Below are positions 41,972-51,634 of a stretch of 64,000 nt of DNA, in pieces (positions within the stretch are counted from its first letter, which is position 1; every line of letters begins with the position of its first letter). Origin of the DNA: Bacillus sp. FJAT-22090 (GTDB lineage: Bacteria > Bacillota > Bacilli > Bacillales_A > Planococcaceae); assembly GCF_001278755.1 (NCBI RefSeq), contig NZ_CP012601.1, positions 3,534,154-3,598,153 of the forward strand. The letters run 5' to 3'. The notes below the pieces were generated by a model. The model was not told the DNA's origin, ran no database searches, and saw only the letters and a list, made by a program, of their open reading frames with translations. The position numbers and the translations under genes are program-made.

Positions 41972-42727
41972 TTAAATATAAAAAGTATAATCCTCTGGTA
42001 ACACACGCTTTAGGAATTTTTTTGTACGCTCTTCTTTTGGACTTACGAATATTTCATGAGGTGTTCCTTCCTCAACTACGACGCCTCCATCCATGAAGAT
42101 AACTCGTTTAGCAACGTCTTTTGCAAAGGACATTTCATGTGTTACTACGAGCATAGTGGTTCCTTCATTAGCAATGTTTTTCATAACAGTTAACACTTCA
42201 CCAACAAGTTCAGGATCAAGGGCTGAAGTAGGTTCATCGAATAAAATAATATCTGGGTTTAATGCAACTGCACGTGCTATACCTACACGCTGTTGTTGTC
42301 CACCTGACAGTTGGCTTGGATAGGAATCGTATTTATCCGATAACCCAACTTTATCTAGTGCTTTCTTTCCTATCTCTACAGCTTCAACCTTTGGCACTTT
42401 GCGTCCAATGATTAATCCTTCTGTTACATTTTCTAAAGCAGTTTTATTATTAAATAGATTATAATTTTGGAAAACAAAAGCTGTTTTTTGTCGAATTATT
42501 TGAATATCTTTCTTAGAGGCAGAATGTAGATCGACATGTAAATCTCCAAAAGCTGCTTTGCCGCTATCTGCTTTTTCTAAAAAATTTATACAGCGAAGCA
42601 ATGTCGTTTTTCCAGAACCACTCGGTCCTAAAATGACAACTACGTCCCCTTTATCGATCTTCAAATCGACACCTTTTAATATCTCGTTATTACCAAAAGA
42701 CTTGTGAATATCTTTAATTTCTAACAT
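41972..42727 (-). CDS. polar amino-acid ABC transporter ATPase (TcyN-like)
   Basis: 251 residues. Walker [10 protein letters not shown] near 34, signature L-S-G-G-Q-Q-Q-R near 141, Walker [10 protein letters not shown]. Polar amino-acid transport type (GlnQ/TcyN). Last gene of a five-gene operon. Given the SAM riboswitch at its head, cystine, methionine or related sulfur amino acids are the likely substrate. Confidence 0.88.
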   Translation of the reverse strand: MLEIKDIHKSFGNNEILKGVDLKIDKGDVVVILGPSGSGKTTLLRCINFLEKADSGKAAFGDLHVDLHSASKKDIQIIRQKTAFVFQNYNLFNNKTALENVTEGLIIGRKVPKVEAVEIGKKALDKVGLSDKYDSYPSQLSGGQQQRVGIARAVALNPDIILFDEPTSALDPELVGEVLTVMKNIANEGTTMLVVTHEMSFAKDVAKRVIFMDGGVVVEEGTPHEIFVSPKEERTKKFLKRVLPEDYTFYI

Positions 42728-42742
42728 TAGAACGCCTCCTTA

Positions 42743-43465
42743 TCAAGCACTTGCGTATTTATACTTACGTAATCGTTTTTCATATAATTTGAACCCATAT
42801 TCTACTAGGCTACAAAGGATGATATAGACGATAAAGATATCGATATATGCTTCCACGTAGTTATAGCCAACATTCGCTTCCACTTTTGCCTTTAATGTAA
42901 TCTCTTGAAGGGACATGGCATAGCCGAGAGAAGTAGCTTTGATTAAGTTTACAGTTGCAGTACAAATGTTAGGTAAGGCAGCTACTAATGCTTGCGGAAT
43001 AACTATTCGTCTATAGGCTTGAAAATTTGTTAAACCAACAGACAGCGCTGCTTCCAATTGACCTTTATTTACAGTGATTAATGCAGAGCGGAAAACCTCT
43101 ATTAAAATTGCTGTTGTGCTAAAAGAAAAGACGATAAACGCGTACCAAATTGGATTAATTTCATATACTTTTATGTTAATTTGATACTTTTCGAACAGAG
43201 AAGTTAAAATTAGCGGAACGCTAGCATAAACAATAAAAATTTGAATTATGACGGGGGTTCCTCGAACAAAAGATACATATACTTGTGAAATTCTATTTAA
43301 TACAGGTACTTGATTGATTCTTGTTAATGCCAACAAAAAACCGGCAGGGAGTGCAATGAGCAATGCTACAACTGTAACGAGTAGAGTGACTGGCACACCG
43401 GATAATGCAACAAAGAACGTATCTATTAAAAATTCATAATTTAAACCTTCCGACATTTCGAACAC
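42743..43465 (-). CDS. amino-acid ABC transporter permease
   Basis: 240 residues with five to six transmembrane helices and the HisM/GlnP signature: F-R-S-A-L-I-T-V-N-K-G-Q-L-E-A-A-L-S-V-G near 128-147, followed by the F-Q-A-Y-R-R-I-V-I-P-Q-A EAA-like loop. Pairs with the neighbouring permease, with a 15-bp gap to the ATPase gene. Confidence 0.88.
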   Translation of the reverse strand: MFEMSEGLNYEFLIDTFFVALSGVPVTLLVTVVALLIALPAGFLLALTRINQVPVLNRISQVYVSFVRGTPVIIQIFIVYASVPLILTSLFEKYQINIKVYEINPIWYAFIVFSFSTTAILIEVFRSALITVNKGQLEAALSVGLTNFQAYRRIVIPQALVAALPNICTATVNLIKATSLGYAMSLQEITLKAKVEANVGYNYVEAYIDIFIVYIILCSLVEYGFKLYEKRLRKYKYASA

Positions 43466-43468
43466 TCC

Positions 43469-44176
43469 TTACGTCGTTTTAATTGTTTGCTTGCCCTTAC
43501 TAAACATTTTTTCTAGTTGTGCAAAAAGTTTCTCTATTAGGATAGATAATATCCAGTAGATTAAAGCTAGTGCAATAAATATTTCTAAAGCATGAGAATT
43601 ATAGTTGGCGGCAATAATTAAATTTGCTTTGCCGACTATATCTATTAATCCAATTGTATAAGCTAATGAACCTTCTTGAAGGAGCGCGATCATCCCGTTC
43701 CCAAAGTTAGGTAATGCTACAACAAGAGCTTGAGGGAAAATAATACGGCGATATGCTTGAAAGGGACTTAAACCAACACTAACAGCAGCTTCATATTGAC
43801 CTTTTTCAATAGATTCATATGCAGAACGAATAACTTCCGACATAATAGCGGCAAACTGCAAAGTAAATGTAATAACTACAAATACTCCTGTATGAAGGTC
43901 CTGCAAATAAATCCCAAAGTTTTCAGCTAATGCAGGTACACCATAATACACTAAAAATAAAAGAACAATAGAAGGTGTACACCTTAAAATAGTTGTATAT
44001 AAATTAGCTAGTTTTTTCCCTACTTTATTTTTCCCTAGTTTCATCGCTGCAAGGATAAAACCAAAGAAGGTTCCAAAAAGAATAGATAATCCAGCTACTA
44101 GAAAAGTAACTTTCAAAAACGGAAGCAATGCTGGAAGGGAACTCCATATATAAGAAACATCAAAATATTTTTCCAT
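43469..44176 (-). CDS. amino-acid ABC transporter permease
   Basis: About 235 residues from M-E-K-Y-F-D-V; HisM/GlnP type with I-R-S-A-Y-E-S-I-E-K-G-Q-Y-E-A-A-V-S-V-G near 125. ATG 44176 or the in-frame TTG 44185 is likely: AGGGGGAA is just upstream. A longer frame to 44245 reads through a hairpin and is not a good start. Three bases separate it from the next permease, so the two channel halves are coupled. Confidence 0.85.
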   Translation of the reverse strand: MEKYFDVSYIWSSLPALLPFLKVTFLVAGLSILFGTFFGFILAAMKLGKNKVGKKLANLYTTILRCTPSIVLLFLVYYGVPALAENFGIYLQDLHTGVFVVITFTLQFAAIMSEVIRSAYESIEKGQYEAAVSVGLSPFQAYRRIIFPQALVVALPNFGNGMIALLQEGSLAYTIGLIDIVGKANLIIAANYNSHALEIFIALALIYWILSILIEKLFAQLEKMFSKGKQTIKTT

Positions 44177-44208
44177 TTTGCTCAATCTTCCCCCTATGCG
44201 AAATGGTA

Positions 44209-44242
44209 AAGGCTGTTGACGTATGCTACGCGCAACAGCCTT
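44209..44242 (-). terminator. intra-operon hairpin
   Basis: AAGGCTGTTG pairs with CAACAGCCTT between the binding-protein gene and the permease gene; weak T-run. It may attenuate expression of the membrane subunits below the binding protein. Confidence 0.6.
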
Positions 44243-44258
44243 CATCGTAATATTGTAA

Positions 44259-45134
44259 TTATCGTTTTACGCTATCCAATACTTCAAATAGGTCTCGACC
44301 GTAGAATTCTGTGCTAAGCTCGCTAGTTTTCTTTTGTTCTTTTAATTGTTTGATAGCTTTGTCGTAAGCATCAGCAAATTCTTGTTCTTTTTTGTTGAAT
44401 AATGGCCAAGTTTTAATTACTGCGAACTCGTTATATACAACTTCATCTTTTAAGTTGTAGTATGGACCATCTTCTGCGAGTACTTGTTTTTCAAAGACAC
44501 CTTCCAATGTAATGCCACCATCCACGCGACCTTCATTCACCCATTGAACTACGTCTACTGTAAATGCATCTCCAGCTTCGAGTTTTACCGGATTGTCTGG
44601 ATTTTCTTTGTTATACTCATCAATAATTGTGTATTGTGCATTATTTGCTGCGATTGGAGCAAGTGAAAGTTCTGCTGAAGCAAAATCTTCTAATGATTTA
44701 ATCTGTTCATTTTCTTTTTTCAAGACTAGACCTGTACTACTTAAACCAAGGAATTCTTGAGGGAAGATAAATTTTGCAGTACGTTCTTCCGTCCAAAATG
44801 CATTTTTAACACCTACTTGGTATTTCCCTTGTTCCACTCCAATTAATAAATCATCGCTTGTTGTTCCCACGTATTCAAATTCATATTCAGGTAGTAGCTC
44901 ATCTACTAACTTCATCACTTCTACATCATAACCTGTCGCGTTTCCTTTTTCGTCTTGCCATGAAATTGGTTTAGAAGCTTGGTCGTATGCTACTTTTACT
45001 TTACGTACATCTCCGTTACTTTTAGTACTGGTACCTGCGCTTGTATCATCATTTGATCCACATGCTGATAAAATCGTTATGGATGCCAATCCGACTGCTG
45101 CTAATTTTAAATACTTTTTAAATTTCATTTTCAT
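44259..45134 (-). CDS. amino-acid ABC transporter substrate-binding lipoprotein
   Basis: 291 residues. Lipoprotein signal with lipobox I-L-S-A-C-G (Cys 25), then a linker and a family 3 binding domain (K-V-A-Y-D-Q-A-S-K-P-I, N-A-T-G-Y-D-V-E-V-M-K-L). Similar to cystine-binding TcyJ/K and glutamine-type proteins. It follows the flavoprotein by 17 bp. Regulated by the upstream SAM riboswitch with the rest of the operon. Confidence 0.87.
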   Translation of the reverse strand: MKMKFKKYLKLAAVGLASITILSACGSNDDTSAGTSTKSNGDVRKVKVAYDQASKPISWQDEKGNATGYDVEVMKLVDELLPEYEFEYVGTTSDDLLIGVEQGKYQVGVKNAFWTEERTAKFIFPQEFLGLSSTGLVLKKENEQIKSLEDFASAELSLAPIAANNAQYTIIDEYNKENPDNPVKLEAGDAFTVDVVQWVNEGRVDGGITLEGVFEKQVLAEDGPYYNLKDEVVYNEFAVIKTWPLFNKKEQEFADAYDKAIKQLKEQKKTSELSTEFYGRDLFEVLDSVKR

Positions 45135-45151
45135 CCATTCCCCTTATTTAA

Positions 45152-46318
45152 CTAATTATTTTTAGTTTTTTCTTCTTCCAATGCAGTTAGTGCTAGTTTT
45201 TTAATCGTCATATCATCCATCGGAGGGTTATGTAGTCCGGCTCGAACATCACGATAGTAGCGTTGTAATGGATTGGTTCTTTGTAGACTTTTCGCTCCAA
45301 CTAACCGCATCGCTTTATCAACGATTGTTATAGCAGAGTTTGTCACAATATGCTTTGCAACACTTACTTCATTTGTCAGTAAATGTCTTGTAGCTTCGTT
45401 GTCATAGGAAGAAGCTGCTCCATAAATGACAAATCGTGCTTTCGTAAGCTCTAAATCTATTTCGCCAATGAGCTGTTGAACATTTGGTAACTGAGCGATT
45501 GGCCCATTCAAACTATTTGGAGAATGCGTGTTAGCAAAGTGAACTGCGTAATCACGAGCAGCTTGTGCAACTCCAAGATAAGTAGCTGGAATATGGAGTA
45601 ACCAGCCATTTATTTTCCCACCGCTCGCAAACTCGGGAAGTTCAACTAGATCAGATTCATGGACAACTACATTATTTAATAGTAAATCGTTGCTACTTGT
45701 TCCACGCATCGATACGACATCCCATGTTTCTTCGATGGATACCCCATCTAAATTTCTATTGATAAGGAAGAAGCCAACTCTTTCTTTTTCTTCAATCCAA
45801 GCAGAAGTTAAAAAATAGGAAAGTACTGGAGAAGCCGTTGTGAAAATTTTTCGACCATTTATTACCCACGTGTCTCCATTTTTTACAGCTGTTGTACCTG
45901 GGCGTCCTCCACGGGTGGGGCTGCCTGTTTGCGCCTCACTTGCAGAACGATTTATTAGTGCACCGTTAATAACCTCTTTTGCGAAAAAGTCTAATTTATC
46001 TTTTTTCCAAAGGCTTTTCTCGTACAACTCACCGACAACCCCTAAACTCCAACCCATAGACAAGGCAGTGTTAGCATCATAGCTTGCAAGTGTTTCTTGC
46101 AAAAGAACCATGTCATAAACAGAGAATCCTTCTCCGCCTAACTCTAAAGGTAATGTAAGGCTTGCATAACCAATCCCCACTAAGTCCTTTACATTTTCTA
46201 AAGGGAAAATGGCAAGTTCATCAATTTCTGCGGACTTACTTTTAAATTTCTCCTCAAATTGATGCAATTGATCAAGCCATTTTTTTTGTTTTTCAGTTTT
46301 GATAAATATATTACTCAA
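45152..46318 (-). CDS. acyl-CoA-dehydrogenase-family flavoprotein (sulfur monooxygenase type)
   Basis: 388 residues with the acyl-CoA dehydrogenase fold: N-terminal helices, V-V-S-M-R-G-T-S-S-N-D-L mid-domain and C-terminal helices with Q-R-Y-Y-R-D-V-R-A-G-L-H-N-P. The catalytic Glu of true dehydrogenases is not evident. In a SAM-riboswitch operon with an amino-acid importer, it more likely belongs to the FMNH2-dependent SfnB/DszC-like branch that frees sulfur from thio-compounds. That functional reading is inference. RBS AAAGGAG. Confidence 0.78.
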   Translation of the reverse strand: MSNIFIKTEKQKKWLDQLHQFEEKFKSKSAEIDELAIFPLENVKDLVGIGYASLTLPLELGGEGFSVYDMVLLQETLASYDANTALSMGWSLGVVGELYEKSLWKKDKLDFFAKEVINGALINRSASEAQTGSPTRGGRPGTTAVKNGDTWVINGRKIFTTASPVLSYFLTSAWIEEKERVGFFLINRNLDGVSIEETWDVVSMRGTSSNDLLLNNVVVHESDLVELPEFASGGKINGWLLHIPATYLGVAQAARDYAVHFANTHSPNSLNGPIAQLPNVQQLIGEIDLELTKARFVIYGAASSYDNEATRHLLTNEVSVAKHIVTNSAITIVDKAMRLVGAKSLQRTNPLQRYYRDVRAGLHNPPMDDMTIKKLALTALEEEKTKNN

Positions 46319-46382
46319 CAGTGTTCGTCTCCTTTAATAAGTAACGTACTATTCTTATTGTTAAAGTATGAATTAAATGAAA

Positions 46383-46414
46383 ATAAAAAACTCTTTTCAA
46401 AACGAAAAGAGTTT
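46383..46414 (-). terminator. SAM riboswitch expression-platform terminator
   Basis: AAACTCTTTT pairs with AAAAGAGTTT across a short loop, followed in the minus-strand direction by a T-run. It lies directly downstream of the riboswitch aptamer. Confidence 0.85.
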
Positions 46415-46431
46415 AATGTATATTATGTACA

Positions 46432-46529
46432 CTTATCTCTCAAGACGTTTCTTGCTGGATGTAGCACCATGCCATAATTAGCGGTTGCTGAAGCATCATA
46501 GGGCCAGTCCCTCTGCTTCTCTTGATAAG
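46432..46529 (-). promoter_or_regulatory. SAM-I (S-box) riboswitch
   Basis: On the minus strand the canonical order is present: CTTATCAAGAGAAG, then GAGGGACTGGCCC, GCTTCAGCAACC, GGTGCTA ... CCAGCAAG, and the closing CTTGAGAGATAAG. It switches off transcription at high S-adenosylmethionine. It precedes the flavoprotein/ABC transporter operon by 114 bp, placing these genes in sulfur-amino-acid control. Confidence 0.95.
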
Positions 46530-46649
46530 TAATATGAAGTTGTTGAAATGAGTTTACTACGTTAATTGAGTGAAGTCAATGCTAAATTATACAAAACAGA
46601 TAGGAATTAATATATTTTGTGAATATTTTATTCAACTTAAACAAAAGAT

Positions 46650-46674
46650 GTTTCTTCATCATTTTATGGGGAAC
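46650..46674 (+). promoter_or_regulatory. possible sigma-B promoter of catalase
   Basis: GTTTCT, a 13-bp spacer and GGGAAC approximate the sigma-B consensus (GTTTAA ... GGGWAT). It ends about 39 bp before the catalase TTG start. No PerR-like box is clear. General-stress control of KatE-type catalases is common in Bacillus. Confidence 0.4.
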
Positions 46675-46712
46675 TGTATGTATGTGATGAATTTAATAGA
46701 GGAGGAATAAGC

Positions 46713-48749
46713 TTGGATAAAAAAGTAAATGAGAACAGTAAAAATGAACAATTAGAACAGTTTCGTGTAGATGATAAAGATAAGTCTCTTACTACGAACC
46801 ATGGATTAAAAGTTTCAGAGGATGAATTTTCTTTAAAAGCAGGCGAACGTGGTCCTACTCTCTTAGAGGATTTTCATTTTCGTGAAAAAATGACCCATTT
46901 TGATCATGAACGGATTCCGGAGCGAATTGTTCATGCTCGTGGCTATGCTGCACATGGAGTATTTGAATTATATGAATCCTTACAACCTTATACAAAAGCG
47001 AAATTCTTGCAAACACCTGGTGAGAAAACACCGGTTTTTGTAAGGTTTTCGACCGTAGCTGGTTCTCGTGGGTCGGGTGAGCTTGCTCGTGATGCACGTG
47101 GTTTTGCTACTAAGTTTTATACAGAAGAGGGAAATTACGATTTAGTAGGAAACAATATTCCTGTATTTTTTATCCAAGATGCCATTAAGTTTCCTGATTT
47201 AATACATGCGTTAAAACCAGAACCGCATAACGAGATTCCACAAGCTGCAACTGCGCATGATACTTTTTGGGACTTCATCGCAAACAATCAAGAGTCAGCT
47301 CATATGATTATGTGGGCGATGTCGGATAGAGCCATTCCTCGTAGTTTCCGAATGATGGAAGGGTTTGGTGTAAATACATTCCGCTTTGTAAATGAAGAAG
47401 GAAAGTCTCATTTTGTAAAATTCCACTGGAAGCCAGTACTAGGTGTACATTCAGTCGTATGGGACGAAGCGCAAAAGATAAATGGGAAAGATCCTGACTT
47501 CCATCGTCGTGATTTATATGAGTCAATTGAAAATGGAAACTATCCAGAGTACGAGTTTGGTATACAGTTAATTGCGGAGGAAGACGAATTTAATTTTGAT
47601 TTTGATATTCTAGATCCGACAAAGATATGGCCAGAGGAAGAAGTACCTGTAAAAATTATTGGTAAAATGACGTTGAATCGCAATGTAGATAATGTATTTG
47701 CAGAGACGGAGCAAGTTGCCTTCCATCCTGGTAATGTAGTTCCGGGTATCGACTTTACAAACGATCCACTTCTACAGGGACGGTTGTTCTCATATACGGA
47801 TACACAATTGATAAGACTTGGTGGCCCTAACTTTCATGAGCTACCGATTAACCGTCCAGTCTGCCCATTCCATAATAACCAACGAGATGGATATGGAAGA
47901 CAAACAATTAATGTAGGAAGAGTGAGCTATCATAAGAACTCGTTAGCAGGAAATACTCCAGCTCCTGTAAGTGAAGCGGATGGTGGATATGCACACTATC
48001 AGGAGAAAATTGATGCACGCAAGGTACGTGCCCGAAGTGAAAGCTTTAAAGATCATTTTTCTCAAGCTACTCTGTTTTGGAATAGTATGAGTAATCCTGA
48101 AAGAATTCATATAATAAATGCATTTAGCTTTGAGCTCGGAAAATGTCTAGAAATATCAGTACGTCAACAAGTATTAGAGATGTTGGCAAACGTTGACTTG
48201 GAATTGGCTACGAAAGTAGGGGAAAACCTAGGCTTAGTTGTGCAAGGGAGTGAGCTTACAAAGTATAGCAAATCATCTCCAGCATTAAGTCAGCTGAATA
48301 CAATGATGAAGCCCGACACACGTAAAATTGCAGTGTTAGTAGGGGATGGATTTGACGCAAATCTTGCAGCTATTTTAGATAGTTTAAAAGCAAATGGAAC
48401 ACAGCCCGAGGTTGTAAGTGATCATGGAGGAGCAGTTGCAGGAGCAGATGGTTCCCTGTTACCTGTAGACCATACTTTCCTAACTGCCGATTCGGTTTTA
48501 TTTGATGCCGTTTATGTGGTAAGTTCACAAGGTAAGACGGCCATGTTTAATAAAGAAGCGGCTTATTTCATCAAAGAAGCATATACTCACTATAAACCAA
48601 TCGGTGCAACATTTGATGGTGAACAATTGTTAGATGAGCTTAGACTGACAGGACAACTAGGTGTGCTCACAAAAGAAACCGGAAACAGCTTTGTTGAAAG
48701 TTTCGTAAATTTAATAGCTAAACACCGTTACTGGGATCGAGCAGTATAA
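46713..48749 (+). CDS. katE: large-subunit monofunctional catalase (KatE type)
   Basis: 678 residues, the long clade. Motifs: H-D-P/E-R-I-P-E-R-I-V-H-A-R-G (F-D-H-E-R-I-P-E-R-I near 68) with catalytic His, R-F-S-T-V-A-G-S-R-G-S-G, and the heme-ligand segment R-L-F-S-Y-T-D-T-Q near 355. The C-terminal approximately 160 residues form a flavodoxin/DJ-1-like domain (K-I-A-V-L-V-G-D-G-F), absent from short catalases. TTG 46713 is seven bases after GGAGG. Single gene with a terminator. It disproportionates hydrogen peroxide. Confidence 0.93.
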   Translation: MDKKVNENSKNEQLEQFRVDDKDKSLTTNHGLKVSEDEFSLKAGERGPTLLEDFHFREKMTHFDHERIPERIVHARGYAAHGVFELYESLQPYTKAKFLQTPGEKTPVFVRFSTVAGSRGSGELARDARGFATKFYTEEGNYDLVGNNIPVFFIQDAIKFPDLIHALKPEPHNEIPQAATAHDTFWDFIANNQESAHMIMWAMSDRAIPRSFRMMEGFGVNTFRFVNEEGKSHFVKFHWKPVLGVHSVVWDEAQKINGKDPDFHRRDLYESIENGNYPEYEFGIQLIAEEDEFNFDFDILDPTKIWPEEEVPVKIIGKMTLNRNVDNVFAETEQVAFHPGNVVPGIDFTNDPLLQGRLFSYTDTQLIRLGGPNFHELPINRPVCPFHNNQRDGYGRQTINVGRVSYHKNSLAGNTPAPVSEADGGYAHYQEKIDARKVRARSESFKDHFSQATLFWNSMSNPERIHIINAFSFELGKCLEISVRQQVLEMLANVDLELATKVGENLGLVVQGSELTKYSKSSPALSQLNTMMKPDTRKIAVLVGDGFDANLAAILDSLKANGTQPEVVSDHGGAVAGADGSLLPVDHTFLTADSVLFDAVYVVSSQGKTAMFNKEAAYFIKEAYTHYKPIGATFDGEQLLDELRLTGQLGVLTKETGNSFVESFVNLIAKHRYWDRAV

Positions 48750-48755
48750 ATAAGA

Positions 48756-48787
48756 AAAGGCAAGTCCATCAATGGGACTTGCCTTTG
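48756..48787 (+). terminator. rho-independent terminator after catalase
   Basis: AAAGGCAAGTCC pairs with GGACTTGCCTTT around a short loop. Confidence 0.85.
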
Positions 48788-48838
48788 TTACTTACGATAG
48801 TTTAAGAGAAAGGATAGCGACAAAAATTAAAGTAATGA

Positions 48839-49384
48839 TTATCGCTTAGCCGCGCGAGGCCATATGTAGTAAGAGATGGAAATGACAAAATCAATACCAA
48901 GCACGATGCTCCAAACTTTTAATGTACCTGACAAAGCCTCTGATCTTGAAGGATCATCAATTAAATAAATTAAAACAAGTAGCAATCCTCCTCCAATAAT
49001 ATAAGCAAGGAGATGTTGAAGAGTACCTATCATCGAATGCTTCGCGTATTCCAACCCGGTTTTACGTACTGGTTTTGTCCCTTGTCGTTGTACATAATAC
49101 AGAAACTTCTCATCTGCCCATCGAATCATACTTTTTCCAAAGGCTATTGATGTTCCTAGATAAATCGCTGCAATGGCATGCGCCATCGTTGCAGTTGCCC
49201 CATTGTATAAATCAGTTGCTGTAATGACAAGGAGAATTAGATCAATTAATGGTGTAAGTGCAAGAAAGAAAAGTCCAAGTCGTTCACGTTCTAATATATA
49301 TCGAGTAATTAGTCCAAGTAAAATAACGACCCAAAATCCTACTTCACAAGCAATAATAGTCCATGCAATGAAATTCAAGTCCAC
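48839..49384 (-). CDS. hypothetical integral membrane protein (YmcC-like)
   Basis: 181 residues, about five transmembrane helices (10-28, 38-56, 65-85, 115-138 and 150-172). It contains S-I-A-F-G-K-S-M-I-R-W-A-D-E-K-F and ends Y-I-W-P-R-A-A-K-R. It resembles conserved Bacillus membrane proteins of the YmcC kind, with unknown function. Reads toward the catalase. RBS GAGGTG. Confidence 0.55.
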   Translation of the reverse strand: MDLNFIAWTIIACEVGFWVVILLGLITRYILERERLGLFFLALTPLIDLILLVITATDLYNGATATMAHAIAAIYLGTSIAFGKSMIRWADEKFLYYVQRQGTKPVRKTGLEYAKHSMIGTLQHLLAYIIGGGLLLVLIYLIDDPSRSEALSGTLKVWSIVLGIDFVISISYYIWPRAAKR

Positions 49385-49529
49385 ACCTCTTTCAAAATAT
49401 TTCTATTTTCATTATAGATGAACCAGACCGAAATGGCTTTACTTATTCATACGTTTTTGTTATATTCTGATAAACAAATATTCACATATGCTATGAAGAG
49501 AAAAGTAAAATGATGTTGTTTTTTTAAAA

Positions 49530-49798
49530 GAGAGCTTTGTTCGCTGAAAAAAAGCAAAAAACACTTATTTGAAAATGGTCTCTGAGCTTCGTACTGAACG
49601 TATAACATAGTTAAGCCTTCTCTTGCAATTACTCTGAGGCTTAATGGATGATACTAGTAATCTACGACAAGAATCAGCACTTGTTATAAATGCTGGAGTA
49701 TTAGTTTTTGATACTCACTAAGGTAAACAACGGGAGTTGTTTATAAATTTAGGTGGTACCACGAGTTTAACCTCGTCCTTTTTAGGACGGGGTTTTTT
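49530..49798 (+). promoter_or_regulatory. T-box leader of metRS2
   Basis: Starts near AGAGAGC and contains the T-box sequence AGGTGGTACCACGA at 49751-49764 (slightly shortened relative to AGGGTGGNACCGCG), then the terminator AACCTCGTCC/GGACGGGGTT plus T-run at 49769-49798. It senses uncharged tRNA, here presumably tRNA-Met. I cannot fix the specifier codon; an ATG occurs in GAAAATGGTCTC near the stem I region. Gap 49385-49529 shows nothing else. Confidence 0.85.
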
Positions 49799-49831
49799 GT
49801 TTTTATTTTTATTAAAAAAGGGGATATCAGA

Positions 49832-51484
49832 ATGAGTATTTTTATTGGAGGAGCTTGGCCATATGCAAACGGCTCGTTGCATTTAGGACATATTGCTGCA
49901 TTATTACCAGGAGATGTATTGGCACGGTATTATCGTTTAAAACGAGAAAGAGTCCTTTATGTATCAGGGAGTGATTGCAATGGAACACCTATTTCCATTA
50001 GAGCAAATCAGGAAGGGGTGACAATAAAAGAAATCGCAGATCGCTTTCATAAAGAGTTTGAAGAATGTTTTGCAAAGTTAGGTTTTTCTTATGATTTATA
50101 CACTCGGACAGACGGAGAATTCCACCATCAAATTGTCCAAAAAATATTTTTACAATTGCTCGAGAAAGGTTATGTCTATAAGAAAGAGATTGATCAAATG
50201 TATTGTGAGTATGATCAACAGTTTCTTCCGGATCGATATGTTGAGGGAATATGCCCGAATTGTTTTCATCCTTCAAGAGGGGATCAGTGTGATAATTGTT
50301 CAACGATATTAGATCCTTTAGATTTAATTGATCCAAAGTGTAAAATATGTGGAAATGAACCAATCGTGAAATCCACTGAACATTTTTACTTTGCTCTTAG
50401 CCAATTTCAAAAGGAAATACAGTCATATGTGAATAATGCTAAAACAGAAAGAAAATGGAGAGAAAATGCATTAAATTTATCGGAGAGATATCTGCATGAA
50501 GGTCTTATAGATCGAGCAGCATCAAGGGATTTACCGAATGGCGTTAGCATTCCTGTGGAAGGATACGAAAATAAGAAGGTCTACGTTTGGATAGAAGCAG
50601 TATCAGGTTACTATTCTGCCTCAAAGGAGTGGGCATTTCTTCATGGAAAAAATGACGAACAATTTTGGAATGAATATACAAAATCCTACTACGTCCATGG
50701 AAAAGATAATATTCCATTTCACACAATCATCTGGCCTTCCATTCTACTAGGGATTAACAATAACGCTCTACCGACACATATCATCTCCAATGAGTATTTA
50801 ACATTAGAAAAAAAGAAGCTATCAACAAGTAAAAACTGGGCTGTATGGGTTCCGTATATTTTAGAGAGGTATGACCCAGATTCAATAAGATATTTTCTAA
50901 CTATTAACGCTCCAGAAAATAGAGATACGGACTTTTCTTGGAGAGAATTTATATTTAGTCACAATTCCGAGTTACTGGGTGCATACGGTAACTTTGTCAA
51001 TCGTACATTAAAATTTATAGAAAAATCTTATGATGGAACTATTTCAACGGGAAGTATAAATAGAGAACTATTAAAAAGGGTAGAAAATTTGTATGTTATT
51101 ATTGGAGATTTAATTGAAGATGGACATTTTAAAAAAGCGATCGAAGAGGTCTTTGAGTTTATAAGATTTGCGAATAAATATTTTGATATGGAGCAGCCAT
51201 GGAAGCAATTGAATGAAGACAAAGATTCTTGTGATAATACATTAGTCACTAGTGTTTTCATCATCTCGAATCTTGCTCAACTACTAGAGCCTTTCTTACC
51301 GTTCTCTAGTACGACCGTTAAAGAAATGTTGAATCTAGACGATTTTAATTGGAATATTATTCAAAGAAAAAGTTACACATTGAAATTTGTAAAGCCACTA
51401 TTTGAACGCTTAGACATTAAGTTAATAGAGGAAGAATTAAACTATTTAAATAGTCAGGTTCATATAGATATTCATCCGTCATGA
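49832..51484 (+). CDS. metG: methionyl-tRNA synthetase, second (MetG1/E. coli-like) type
   Basis: 550 residues. [11 protein letters not shown] at 10-20 (HIGH motif) and K-K-L-S-T-S at about 330-335 (KMSKS motif). The zinc insert has two CxxC pairs: C-P-N-C near 146 and C-K-I-C near 172, with C-D-N-C between. The start resembles E. coli MetG rather than the 650-residue Bacillus MetS, and the C-terminal dimerisation/tRNA-binding domain is absent. It is likely the inhibitor-insensitive second type found beside MetS in some Firmicutes. Its T-box gives its own induction. RBS AAGGGGA. Confidence 0.9.
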   Translation: MSIFIGGAWPYANGSLHLGHIAALLPGDVLARYYRLKRERVLYVSGSDCNGTPISIRANQEGVTIKEIADRFHKEFEECFAKLGFSYDLYTRTDGEFHHQIVQKIFLQLLEKGYVYKKEIDQMYCEYDQQFLPDRYVEGICPNCFHPSRGDQCDNCSTILDPLDLIDPKCKICGNEPIVKSTEHFYFALSQFQKEIQSYVNNAKTERKWRENALNLSERYLHEGLIDRAASRDLPNGVSIPVEGYENKKVYVWIEAVSGYYSASKEWAFLHGKNDEQFWNEYTKSYYVHGKDNIPFHTIIWPSILLGINNNALPTHIISNEYLTLEKKKLSTSKNWAVWVPYILERYDPDSIRYFLTINAPENRDTDFSWREFIFSHNSELLGAYGNFVNRTLKFIEKSYDGTISTGSINRELLKRVENLYVIIGDLIEDGHFKKAIEEVFEFIRFANKYFDMEQPWKQLNEDKDSCDNTLVTSVFIISNLAQLLEPFLPFSSTTVKEMLNLDDFNWNIIQRKSYTLKFVKPLFERLDIKLIEEELNYLNSQVHIDIHPS

Positions 51485-51510
51485 AATTTGCTTATGAGAG
51501 ATATGTCAAG

Positions 51511-51600
51511 GGTGCGCCTTGCACGCAGCGAGAGCGCGCAAGAAGCGACTCATTCTGCGGAGGTTCGCGTAGCGTGCGGCAAGCGCCATATGAGTTCTTT
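51511..51600. repeat. GC-rich structured island
   Basis: About 80 bp far richer in GC than the flanks, with GTGCGCCTTGCACGC near the start and GCGTGCGGCAAGCGCC near the end, which can pair imperfectly. Inside are GCGAGAGCGCGC and TTCGCGTAGC. It follows the MetRS stop, resembles a dispersed palindromic element, and no T-run follows, so it is not a simple terminator. Confidence 0.45.
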
Positions 51601-51634
51601 TCTTCATAAAAAACACTCAAAAAAAAACCCCTAT

